Shown: positions 34,403 through 42,497 of the stretch, in pieces
Layout: every line of letters starts with the position of its first letter
How positions within the stretch are numbered: position 1 is the stretch's first letter
Position numbers and translations under genes: made by a program
Notes under the pieces: model-generated
The model's database searches: none
What the model saw: only the letters and a program-made list of their open reading frames with translations
What the model was told of the DNA's origin: nothing
NCBI RefSeq assembly: GCF_003703975.1
Contig: NZ_QTJY01000004.1
Coordinates: 186,001 to 250,000, forward strand
Direction of reading: 5' to 3'
Source: Larkinella soli
GTDB lineage: Bacteria; Bacteroidota; Bacteroidia; Cytophagales; Spirosomataceae
DNA: 64,000 nucleotides

Positions 34403-35509
34403 ATGGCAGGAGTCAGACTTGAACACCTTGCGAAAGCCTACGACAAAGGGCCGCTCGTGATCAGAGACGTAAACATCGACATCAAAGACAAGGAATTCGT
34501 CGTGCTGGTGGGGCCGTCGGGCTGCGGCAAATCGACCCTGCTGCGGATGATCGCCGGGCTGGAATCCATCACCGGCGGCCATCTCTACATCGGCGACCGC
34601 CGGGTGAACGAGGTGCCGGCCAGCGAGCGCGACATCGCAATGGTGTTCCAGAACTACGCGCTGTATCCGCACATGACGGTATTTGAGAACATGGCGTTCG
34701 GATTGAAGCTCCGTGGGTTACCGAAGGAGGAAATCCGGCAGCGGGTCGAAAAAGCCGCCCGGATGCTGGAGATCGAAACCCTGCTCGACCGCCGGCCGAA
34801 AGACATGTCGGGCGGGCAGCGGCAGCGCGTCGCCATCGGGCGGGCCATCGTCCGGAATCCGCAGGTATTTCTGTTCGACGAGCCGCTTTCCAACCTCGAC
34901 GCCAAGCTCCGGGGCCAGACCCGCATCGAACTTCAGAAACTGCACCGGGAACTGAACGCGACGATGATCTATGTCACCCACGACCAGGTGGAAGCCATGA
35001 CGCTCGGCGACCGGATCGTGGTGCTGCGCAACGGCGACGTCATGCAGCAGGATACCCCCCTGAACCTCTATAACCATCCGGCCAACCAGTTCGTAGCCGG
35101 CTTCATCGGCTCCCCGCCCATGAATTTTCTGCCCGGCCGTATTTGTGCTGACGGCCCGCTCCGGTTCGAAAGCCGGGGCGGTATGCTGGGCATCGATCTT
35201 TCGGAATATCCGCAGGCCGCCACCCTGCGGGCCTATCAGGGAAAACCGGTCGTGCTGGGCATCCGGGCCGAACACATCCGCCGGCGCCCCGGGCCGAACG
35301 AACGGCGGTTTTTTCGCCGGCTCGTGCCCGTCGAAGCCGTCGAGAACATGGGCAGCGAGACGATGGTCTATTTTCCGCTGGAAACGCAGCGCTTCATCGC
35401 CCGGCTTTCCGCCGATTACCCCATCCCGGCCGATCAGCCGCTCGACCTGTTCTGGGACCTGGGCAAACTCCACTTCTTCGACGCGGAGACGGAGGTGGCG
35501 ATTCGATAG
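34403..35509 (+). CDS. ABC sugar-importer ATPase (MalK/UgpC/MsmX type)
   Basis: This is a 368-residue protein. The start at 34403 (MAGVRLEHLAKAYDKGP) follows the hairpin; a longer frame would read through the hairpin and is rejected. Walker A is GPSGCGKST (37-45), the signature is MSGGQRQRVAIGRA (about 134), Walker B is VFLFDEPLSNLDAKLR, and the H-loop is YVTHDQVEAM. After about residue 240 comes the TOBE/regulatory domain usual for sugar importers. It supplies ATP hydrolysis for the two upstream permeases. Confidence 0.95.
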   Translation: MAGVRLEHLAKAYDKGPLVIRDVNIDIKDKEFVVLVGPSGCGKSTLLRMIAGLESITGGHLYIGDRRVNEVPASERDIAMVFQNYALYPHMTVFENMAFGLKLRGLPKEEIRQRVEKAARMLEIETLLDRRPKDMSGGQRQRVAIGRAIVRNPQVFLFDEPLSNLDAKLRGQTRIELQKLHRELNATMIYVTHDQVEAMTLGDRIVVLRNGDVMQQDTPLNLYNHPANQFVAGFIGSPPMNFLPGRICADGPLRFESRGGMLGIDLSEYPQAATLRAYQGKPVVLGIRAEHIRRRPGPNERRFFRRLVPVEAVENMGSETMVYFPLETQRFIARLSADYPIPADQPLDLFWDLGKLHFFDAETEVAIR

Positions 35510-35535
35510 CGGGAAACGGCACGGCCGGTGAGTGT

Positions 35536-38265
35536 TTAAAATTCTTCCTCTCCTCCCGAATTGTTGTCCTCCCGGTCGCGCTCCCGATCCCGTTCGCGGG
35601 TGACCTGTCTGCTCAGCCGGTAGCTGAAGCCGATGAAACCGATGCGGCTTTCGCGCTTGTTCCGACTGGTCGAGACGAAGTTCGGGCCGAAGCTTTCGTT
35701 CCGGAACTGAAGGGTATTGAAGACGTCGCTCACCCGCAGGCTGACGGTGCCGCGTCCTTTCAATACCTCCTGCTTGACGCCGACGTCGACATTGAAAAAG
35801 CCTTTGATCGTGCCCTGCGCGACGATGAAGGGCGAGCGGTAATTGGCCGCGATCTGAATGTCGGTGCCCCGCTTCGGATTCATGTTCGAGGTAACGCGGG
35901 CCGTCCAGCTTCGGTTGGTACGCGTCAGGATGCCCGGTACGTCGGCGCTGCCCTGAATGGTCCGCTGGAAAAAGGAGAAATTCCCATTGGCTTTCCACCA
36001 TTTCGTAATATCCTGGCTCAGCACGATCTCCAGACCGTAATTCTGCGAGCGGTTCAGGTTCAGAGAAGTCTGCTCCGTGATGCCGTCGGGGCGGAGCGTC
36101 CGGTAGGTCGTCACCTCGTTGTTGGTCTGGCGGTAAAAGAGCGACGAGGTCAGCGACGTGCTTTTGCCGTACCAAAGGTGGCTCAGTTCGAACGAGTTGA
36201 CCAGTTCCGGGTTCAGCAGCGGGTTCCCGAACCGGATGTTCAGCGGGTCCGACAGGTCGACGAACGGGTTCAGCGAACGCACCGACGGCCGGTTGATCCG
36301 CCGGGAATAGTTGATCTGCATCTTCTGCGCATCGCTCAGGTTATAGTTGACGAAAGCGCTCGGAAACAGGTAGATATAGTCTCGTTTAGCAACCTGGTTC
36401 GTCGTGCGCTGATCGGTTGCGATGGCCGTATATTCGCTCCGCAGCCCGACCTGATAGCTGATTTTCTTGAATTCATTTCCGAAATTGACGTAAGCCGCGC
36501 TCGTCCGCTCGTCGTAGATGAAGTTGTTGCTGATGTTGGGGTTGATCGTCCAGGCCGTCCCTTCCTGATTCTGGAACACATAGTCGGCTCCCAGCCGGCG
36601 GTAGGTGTGTTTCAGCCCGGCTTCCAGTCGTTTTTTCTCCTTCATGGGTTCCACAAAATCCAGTTGCAGGACGGCCACCCGGTTATTACGCTCGTTTTCG
36701 GCCCGCTGCCGGCCGATCAGGAAGTTGGGCGTCAGCAGGCTGTCGGGCAGCGTGGTCGTGTTGTTGAAGTCCTGGCGTTCGGTACCCCGGTTGTTGGACA
36801 GGGTGGCGTCGAAGGAGAGTTCCCGGCCCTTTTTGGCGAAGGTCCGGCGGTAGCCGAAGGCATAGTCGAGGCCCCGCTCGGGTTCGCTTTCATCCGTCGT
36901 CCGCAACGTCTTTCCGAGCGAAAGCCGGCGGGCGTTCTGGGTGTCGAAGGTCTCGACCTCCGTGTCGCGGCTAAATTCCGGCCGGTAGAGGATGGAAGCC
37001 GTGATATTGTCGCGGGGTGAGAGCGTATAATCGAAACCAAACCGCAGGTTGTTGTTCACCTGCCGGCGGATGGCGTCGTTGCGCTGAGCCAGGTAGCTGG
37101 TCGAATCCCCGAACAGATTCTGGCGGTCCGAGATCCGGTATTGGAACCGGCGGTCGGCCCGGAAGTTGTAGCTGCTGAACAGATTGATCTTTTTAAACCG
37201 GGAATTGAGGTTGATCGACGCGTTGTATTTATCGCGCGTTCCGACGTTGACCTGTACGCTGCCGTTGAAGCCGGCGGCCCGTTCTTTCTTCAGAACGATG
37301 TTGATGATTCCGGCCGCGCCGTCGGCATCAAAGCGTGACGACGGGTTGGTGATCATTTCGATGCGTTCAATGTTACTGGCCGGAATCTGCTCCAGAATGG
37401 CCTGCCGGTCCAGGCCGGTCAGCCCCGACGGTTTGCCGTCGACCAGCACGATCACGTTGCTGCTTCCGCGCAGGCTCAGCGTCCCGTCGACGTCCACCGT
37501 AACGGAGGGCACGTTCTGGAGGATGTCGATGGCCGAGCCGCCCTGCGCGATCGGCAGCTGATCGACGTTGACGATCTTCCGGTCGAGCGAGTATTCATAT
37601 GCCTGCCGCTGGCCCTGCACCGTTACCTCCTGGAGCTGTTTGGCGGTTTCGGCCATCGAAATATTGCCCAGATCGGCCGTCGGTTTGTCAGGGCTGACCA
37701 CGATTCGCGGAATGCGCTTATTAGAAAAACCGAGGCTTTGAATAAGCAGATAATAGGCACCCGGCGCCAGGTTGCTGATCTGGAAAAAGCCTTTTTCGTC
37801 GGTCAGCGAACCCGTAACCGAGCTGGAATCCGTCGAGCGGAACAGTCCGACGCTGGCAAACTCGACGGGGGCATTCTTTCCCCCCTGCGGGGCCACGAGC
37901 CGGCCGGTGATGCGGCCGATGCCCTGCCCGGCGTCGGCCGGAACCGGTCGGGCGGATGCGTTACCCGTGGCCGGCTGACGGGTGGGCCGGGCGGACCTGA
38001 CCGGCTGCGTGGAATCGGAAAGGGCCGGAGCCGTTGCAACCGGAGCCGGATTCGTCACGGTCCGGACGGTATCGGGCCGGTCGGCGGTATTGAACTGGAT
38101 GGTGTCGGGGCGGGTCGGAGCCGCGGGCCGGGTGGTATCGGGTTGCAGGCCGATGGCCTGAATCATGGAGTTGGGTAAGGTCGGCGATTCCTGAGCACAA
38201 ACGCTTTCCACGCCCATCGCCAGACCAGTCAGGATCAGAGAAAATGTAAACCGATAATCTTTCAT
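35536..38265 (-). CDS. Outer-membrane beta-barrel (TonB-receptor-like) protein
   Basis: This is a 909-residue protein. The start at 38265 gives a signal peptide (MKDYRFTFSLILTGLAMGVE, then SVCAQ); six more codons upstream are rejected. After a Pro/Thr-rich linker (about 45-110) come a carboxypeptidase-like regulatory domain (IGRITGRLVAPQGG) and a plug (LPIAQGGSAIDILQNVPS). The rest is a large barrel with many alternating strands, such as RFGFDYTLSPRDNITASILY. It belongs to the 'outer membrane beta-barrel protein' group of Bacteroidota. The sequence ends in a charged tail (RERDRERDRED, then GGEEEF) that extends past the last strand. No partner SusD gene is present. Confidence 0.87.
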   Translation of the reverse strand: MKDYRFTFSLILTGLAMGVESVCAQESPTLPNSMIQAIGLQPDTTRPAAPTRPDTIQFNTADRPDTVRTVTNPAPVATAPALSDSTQPVRSARPTRQPATGNASARPVPADAGQGIGRITGRLVAPQGGKNAPVEFASVGLFRSTDSSSVTGSLTDEKGFFQISNLAPGAYYLLIQSLGFSNKRIPRIVVSPDKPTADLGNISMAETAKQLQEVTVQGQRQAYEYSLDRKIVNVDQLPIAQGGSAIDILQNVPSVTVDVDGTLSLRGSSNVIVLVDGKPSGLTGLDRQAILEQIPASNIERIEMITNPSSRFDADGAAGIINIVLKKERAAGFNGSVQVNVGTRDKYNASINLNSRFKKINLFSSYNFRADRRFQYRISDRQNLFGDSTSYLAQRNDAIRRQVNNNLRFGFDYTLSPRDNITASILYRPEFSRDTEVETFDTQNARRLSLGKTLRTTDESEPERGLDYAFGYRRTFAKKGRELSFDATLSNNRGTERQDFNNTTTLPDSLLTPNFLIGRQRAENERNNRVAVLQLDFVEPMKEKKRLEAGLKHTYRRLGADYVFQNQEGTAWTINPNISNNFIYDERTSAAYVNFGNEFKKISYQVGLRSEYTAIATDQRTTNQVAKRDYIYLFPSAFVNYNLSDAQKMQINYSRRINRPSVRSLNPFVDLSDPLNIRFGNPLLNPELVNSFELSHLWYGKSTSLTSSLFYRQTNNEVTTYRTLRPDGITEQTSLNLNRSQNYGLEIVLSQDITKWWKANGNFSFFQRTIQGSADVPGILTRTNRSWTARVTSNMNPKRGTDIQIAANYRSPFIVAQGTIKGFFNVDVGVKQEVLKGRGTVSLRVSDVFNTLQFRNESFGPNFVSTSRNKRESRIGFIGFSYRLSRQVTRERDRERDREDNNSGGEEEF

Positions 38266-38288
38266 AACGTGTGAATAAGCCAATAATG

Positions 38289-38322
38289 AAAAAAGCCCGT
38301 CAGCACGAAGGCCAACGGGCTT
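38289..38322 (-). terminator. Intrinsic terminator of asd
   Basis: On the minus strand the stem AAGCCCGT/ACGGGCTT (38322-38315 with 38300-38293) has a 14-base loop and is followed by TTTTTT (38294-38289). It lies just after the asd stop at 38344. Confidence 0.85.
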
Positions 38323-38343
38323 ACTTATCGTATTAACTCTTTT

Positions 38344-39336
38344 TTATGCCAGGTTGTTTGCGAGCAGGTACTCGGCAATCTGGACGGCGTTGGTGGCCGC
38401 ACCCTTCCGGAGGTTGTCGGCTACGATCCAGAGGTTGAGCGCATTAGGCCGGCTTTCGTCCCGGCGGATGCGTCCGACGAACACCTCGTCGCGGCCATGG
38501 GCCGTCAGCGGCATCGGATACACGAAGTTTTTCGGATCGTCCTGCACGACGACGCCTTCCGCGCCTTCCAGAATTTCCTTCACTTCGGCTACGTCGAAAT
38601 CCTGACCGAATTCCACGTTCACGGCCTCGGAATGGCCCCCGATGGTCGGAATCCGGACGGTCGTGGCCGTGACCAGAATGGAGTCGTCGCCCATAATCTT
38701 TTTCGTCTCGTTGACCATCTTCATTTCCTCTTTCGTGTAGCCGTTGTCGAGGAAAACGTCGATATGGGGCAGCACGTTGAGGTCGATGGGGTGCGGGTAC
38801 ACCTTCTCGGTCGAATGGTCGCCCGAGCGCTCGGCAAAGAGCTGATCGACGGCGGCTTTCCCGGTTCCGGTGACGGACTGGTAGGTCGAAACCACGACGC
38901 GTTTTACGCCGTATTTTTTATGCAGCGGATTCAGCACCACCACCATCTGAATGGTCGAGCAGTTGGGGTTGGCGATGATCTTGTCCTCTTTGGTCAGCGT
39001 GTTGGCGTTGATTTCCGGAACGACCAGTTTTTTGGTCGGGTCCATCCGCCAGGCCGAGGAGTTGTCGATCACCGTAATACCGGCTTCCGCGAAGAGGGGC
39101 GCCAGTTTCAGCGACGTACCGCCACCGGCCGAGAAGATCGCAATAGCCGGTTTGGCCTTGATGGCGTCCTCGAAGCCGACGACCGTAACCTGTTTACCCT
39201 TGAACGTAATCTGTTTACCTACCGAGCGTTCCGACGCGACAGGAATCAGTTCCGTTACCGGGAAGTTACGCTCTTCCAGTACTTTCAGGATCTCACCACC
39301 GACGAGGCCGGTTGAACCTACTACTGCAATTTTCAT
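38344..39336 (-). CDS. asd: Aspartate-semialdehyde dehydrogenase
   Basis: This is a 330-residue enzyme that reduces aspartyl phosphate to aspartate semialdehyde for Lys, Thr, Met and diaminopimelate synthesis. The ATG at 39336 (MKIAVVGSTGLVGGEILKVL) is the family N-terminus with the GxxGxxG NADP fold; the upstream frame is rejected. The catalytic Cys is in ANPNCSTIQMVV (Cys126). It stands alone between a terminator and a candidate promoter. Confidence 0.96.
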   Translation of the reverse strand: MKIAVVGSTGLVGGEILKVLEERNFPVTELIPVASERSVGKQITFKGKQVTVVGFEDAIKAKPAIAIFSAGGGTSLKLAPLFAEAGITVIDNSSAWRMDPTKKLVVPEINANTLTKEDKIIANPNCSTIQMVVVLNPLHKKYGVKRVVVSTYQSVTGTGKAAVDQLFAERSGDHSTEKVYPHPIDLNVLPHIDVFLDNGYTKEEMKMVNETKKIMGDDSILVTATTVRIPTIGGHSEAVNVEFGQDFDVAEVKEILEGAEGVVVQDDPKNFVYPMPLTAHGRDEVFVGRIRRDESRPNALNLWIVADNLRKGAATNAVQIAEYLLANNLA

Positions 39337-39381
39337 TTTGCACCAACAGTTTAACGTGAAAGAAATTGTAAAAATTGGGTG

Positions 39382-39389
39382 CAAAATTA
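39382..39389 (-). promoter_or_regulatory. Candidate -7 box for asd
   Basis: On the minus strand TAATTTTG (39389-39382) matches TAnnTTTG and lies about 46 bp before the asd ATG. The TTTG at 39405-39402 is only 12 bp upstream, too close for a standard -33 element. Confidence 0.45.
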
Positions 39390-39463
39390 AGTAGAAAAGA
39401 TCAAAGGCAGGGGGTTATGTCCATAAAAAAGTACAAATATTTTTCAGGATAACCGGCTCATTT

Positions 39464-40108
39464 TCAAAATCTGGCTACCAGCGCCACCCCGGTATTCGTA
39501 GCCTCACGGTACGGTTCGAGCCGGATCGACACCCGGTTGCGGAGCGCCCGGTTGTAATACTGAACCGACCGCCGGAAGTGTAGTCCCGGCGTCTGGACGA
39601 AATAACCCGCCGTCGCCAGCATCAGACCGCCGAAGATCAGACCGAAGCTGACCGGATTGGCTTCCCGCACATCGGAGGAGGGCCGGTTCGCATACGGGTT
39701 GCCGCCGTACACCTGGCCGTTGCCGTAATAGAGGCCGTTGTAGTAGGTCAGATTGCCCGGCACGACGGAGCGCGGTTCCGACTTGCGGGTCGGCCCTAAA
39801 AATAGCCCTACGACCGTCAGGACGCCCCCGGCGGCCATCATCCCGCTGCCGGCATGGCGGGCCCGGATAAACTTGCGGTATTCGCCGATCGCATCGGGGT
39901 CCTGCGACGCCAGAATGTATTTCCCGAGTTCGGTTACCCGGCGCACTTCGATGCCGTCGTAGTAATAGGCCGACGCAATGGAATGGCGGGGTCCGTATTG
40001 GCCCGGCACATAGGTCGGCCAGCTTTCGTGTTCGATGGGCTTGAGCGATTCCGGCTGCGCCCACACACCCAGCGGGGCCGCCATCAGGAGGAGAAGAAGA
40101 CGTTTCAT
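39464..40108 (-). CDS. Exported protein of unknown function
   Basis: This is a 214-residue protein with a signal peptide (MKRLLLLLMAAPLGVWAQP). Two later hydrophobic segments (GMMAAGGVLTVVGLFLG and PVSFGLIFGGLMLATAGYF) could span a membrane. The middle is rich in Tyr, Asn and Gly (NLTYYNGLYYGNGQVYGGNP). I recognise no family. It stands between asd and the 5-formyl-THF cyclo-ligase on the same strand. Confidence 0.65.
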   Translation of the reverse strand: MKRLLLLLMAAPLGVWAQPESLKPIEHESWPTYVPGQYGPRHSIASAYYYDGIEVRRVTELGKYILASQDPDAIGEYRKFIRARHAGSGMMAAGGVLTVVGLFLGPTRKSEPRSVVPGNLTYYNGLYYGNGQVYGGNPYANRPSSDVREANPVSFGLIFGGLMLATAGYFVQTPGLHFRRSVQYYNRALRNRVSIRLEPYREATNTGVALVARF

Positions 40109-40194
40109 AAGCCGAGTCTTTTTGAAAGAAATATACTGAAAGACAACGATGAACCGTCAAAGGTTGGAAAGCAGTCGATTAAAAAATTATTAAA

Positions 40195-40806
40195 TCAAAA
40201 TAAATTAATTTGAAGTGAATGGAAGGCATCCGGCGTCACGCAGCCGTCCAGCGGAACGTCGCCTGCATCCACGTCCTGTATGGCCCCGACCGGCTCGAAA
40301 AGCGACAGGCCGATTTTCCGGCAATCCGGGCGGCACCGGGCCAGAAACCGGTCGTAATACCCGCCCCCGTAACCGACCCGGTGGCCCCGGCGGTCGAAGC
40401 AGTGGAGCGGCACCAGCACCAGATCCAAGGCCGTCGGCGGCAGGGGGTTCGGGTCCGGCACCGGCTCGGGAATCCCGTAGCGGCTGTTGTTGAATTCAGT
40501 GTCCGGACCGATGCGGTAATGGTTCATCTGCCCCGAGGCTATGATGGTCACCGGGGCGGCCGTCTGCACCTGCGGGAACTGCTTCCACAACGCCCGGACG
40601 ATGCGCCAGGTGTCGATCTCGCGGTTTTTGACGATGGGCAGAAACGTATGAATGACCAGAGGTCTATCGGTACGGGTCGGCTCGAAATGGCCTTCGAACC
40701 AGGAAAGAAACCGGGCATTAATCCGATCACAGGCCGTCGACCACTCCGTTTCCGACAGGGCGGTTCGTTTCGCGAAATAGTGGGTTCGCAACTCGGCTTT
40801 GGTCAT
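40195..40806 (-). CDS. 5-formyltetrahydrofolate cyclo-ligase
   Basis: This is a 203-residue enzyme that converts 5-formyl-THF to 5,10-methenyl-THF with ATP. The hallmark RVGYGGGYYDRFLA (about residues 142-155) and the FLPIVKNREIDTW and DLVLVPLHCFD segments are in place. Its start lies 4 bp after the BshC stop, so the two share a transcript; a start at 40806 (MTKAELRTHYFAKR) fits the family. Confidence 0.93.
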   Translation of the reverse strand: MTKAELRTHYFAKRTALSETEWSTACDRINARFLSWFEGHFEPTRTDRPLVIHTFLPIVKNREIDTWRIVRALWKQFPQVQTAAPVTIIASGQMNHYRIGPDTEFNNSRYGIPEPVPDPNPLPPTALDLVLVPLHCFDRRGHRVGYGGGYYDRFLARCRPDCRKIGLSLFEPVGAIQDVDAGDVPLDGCVTPDAFHSLQINLF

Positions 40807-40810
40807 GCGG

Positions 40811-42355
40811 TCAGTCCTTCAGGATCAGCATGCGCTGCTCGAACGGCTCGAAGGCGTCGAGCAGTTTTTCGAGGAACCGGGGATCGTTCAGATAAAAATT
40901 CAGGAAGTTTTCGGTGCGCTCCTGAATACCGCCGTTCGGGAAGAGCTTGTTTTTCAGGGTAAGGAGCTGATTGACCACCGTTTCGTGGTTGCGTTCCTCG
41001 GCTTTTTTCAGCCGCTTTTCCAGGTTGTCGAGGGTATTCAGCAGCTTGGCTTTCTCGGCCAGAACGGCCCCTTCCAGGGATTTGTCGACCCGGACGGCTT
41101 TAGCCAGAATATCGCCGAAACACTGCTCCAGGCAGGCTTTTTCGTCGGAAAGATGCAGGGAGTTTTCGGTAATTTTTTCAATGTACGACCGACGGAGCTT
41201 CACCTCGTCGTAGAACAGCTCTTCCGGCGTCACGCCCAGCTTTTCCATTTTCTTCGTGCTGGCCGGGTTCACATACAGGGCGAAGTTCCGGGCGAACAGA
41301 AAAGGGAACGGCTGTCGGTAATGATCGAAAATACCCTTCAGCTGGAGCCAGTACGGCACCTCCGACGGGCCGCCGATATAGGCCAGGTTGGGCAGAATGG
41401 CTTCCTGATACAGCGGGCGCAGCACCACGTTCGGGCTGAACCGCTCGGGGTGTTCGTCAAGCAGTTTCAGAATTTCCTCCTGCGTAAAGCGCAGGTCGGT
41501 ATGCAGCACACGATAGGTGTCGTCTTCGAGGACGATCCGCTCCCGCAGCTGATGATCCAGATAGAACAGATTGATTTCCCGGGGAGTCACCTGGGTCCGG
41601 TAGCCCAGCGTTTCCAGTTCTTCCGAGGTCTTCGTGATGATTTCGCCCGTCGTGTGGTGCATCAGCTCATCCTTCATAACCGGAATGAACATCCGCTTCA
41701 GGTCGGCGTCGTCGGGATCGATGCAGATCAGACCCTGTTCGCCCAGCATTTCGTGGACGTACCACCGGACGGCATCGGCCAGGGTATCGTGTTTCAGGTA
41801 GGCTTCCTCGAACAGGGGCAGCTTCTCGGGCATCTCGCGGAAGACGGCTTCCAGTTCCTTCGGATTCATCCGGCCGACGGCGCCCCGCTGCTCCGTTTCC
41901 CAGGTATAGTTCCGCCCGAACAGGCTGAAATGGTTGATTTCGGCAAAGTCGTGGTCTTCGGCGGCCAGCCAGTAGACCGGCACGAAGCGGTATTCGGGAT
42001 AGGCCAGATTGAGCTTTTTCGCCAGATTGACGGTCGTGATCCATTTGTAGAGGATGTACAGCGGACCGGTGAAGATGTTCAGCTGGTGGCCCGTCGTCAC
42101 CGTGAAAGTGTTGGGCTGGGTCAGAACGGAGAAATCCGGTTTGTCGGGGATGTGCCGGTACTGCCGCTCCAGCACCCGGACGAGGGTCTGCCGTTTTTCA
42201 TCGTCGAACGACCGTTCTTTTGCCTGCTCGGCGAAGGCTTCCAGGGTCGGAAACCGGTTATAAAAGGGTCGGAGGGTATCTTGCTGGGAAATATAGTCGA
42301 GAAAGAGAGAAGAAAACTGGCCGGTAGCCGATAGCGGAAGGTACTGACAGTCCAT
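40811..42355 (-). CDS. bshC: Bacillithiol biosynthesis cysteine-adding enzyme BshC
   Basis: This is a 514-residue protein. The ATG at 42355 (MDCQYLPLSATGQFSSLFLDY) is preferred because the frame extends upstream only into non-conserved sequence. BshC features are GHQLNIFTGPLYILYKWITT, WLAAEDHDFAEINHFS and YIGGPSEVPYWLQLK, followed by a C-terminal coiled coil. It adds cysteine to glucosaminyl malate in the last step of bacillithiol synthesis. BshA and BshB are not in the window. It shares a transcript with the downstream 5-formyl-THF cyclo-ligase. Confidence 0.92.
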   Translation of the reverse strand: MDCQYLPLSATGQFSSLFLDYISQQDTLRPFYNRFPTLEAFAEQAKERSFDDEKRQTLVRVLERQYRHIPDKPDFSVLTQPNTFTVTTGHQLNIFTGPLYILYKWITTVNLAKKLNLAYPEYRFVPVYWLAAEDHDFAEINHFSLFGRNYTWETEQRGAVGRMNPKELEAVFREMPEKLPLFEEAYLKHDTLADAVRWYVHEMLGEQGLICIDPDDADLKRMFIPVMKDELMHHTTGEIITKTSEELETLGYRTQVTPREINLFYLDHQLRERIVLEDDTYRVLHTDLRFTQEEILKLLDEHPERFSPNVVLRPLYQEAILPNLAYIGGPSEVPYWLQLKGIFDHYRQPFPFLFARNFALYVNPASTKKMEKLGVTPEELFYDEVKLRRSYIEKITENSLHLSDEKACLEQCFGDILAKAVRVDKSLEGAVLAEKAKLLNTLDNLEKRLKKAEERNHETVVNQLLTLKNKLFPNGGIQERTENFLNFYLNDPRFLEKLLDAFEPFEQRMLILKD

Positions 42356-42497
42356 GAAACTGGGGTGATTTATGTCCGTCAACACAGAAACGTCTGGCAT
42401 GGTTCGGAGGAAGCGTTACGAATACACGAACGGTTACAAGGCCCATAAGGTTTCCCGGCCCTTCCGGGGATTATTAAAAAACACCCGCATCCGCTGT

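Noticed and set aside
34718-36175. 485-codon minus-strand frame spanning the ATPase and barrel genes
   Set aside because: It covers two real genes in opposite and different frames and has no domain.
40799-42334. 511-codon plus-strand frame opposite bshC
   Set aside because: The minus strand gives a full BshC sequence; this frame has no recognisable domain.
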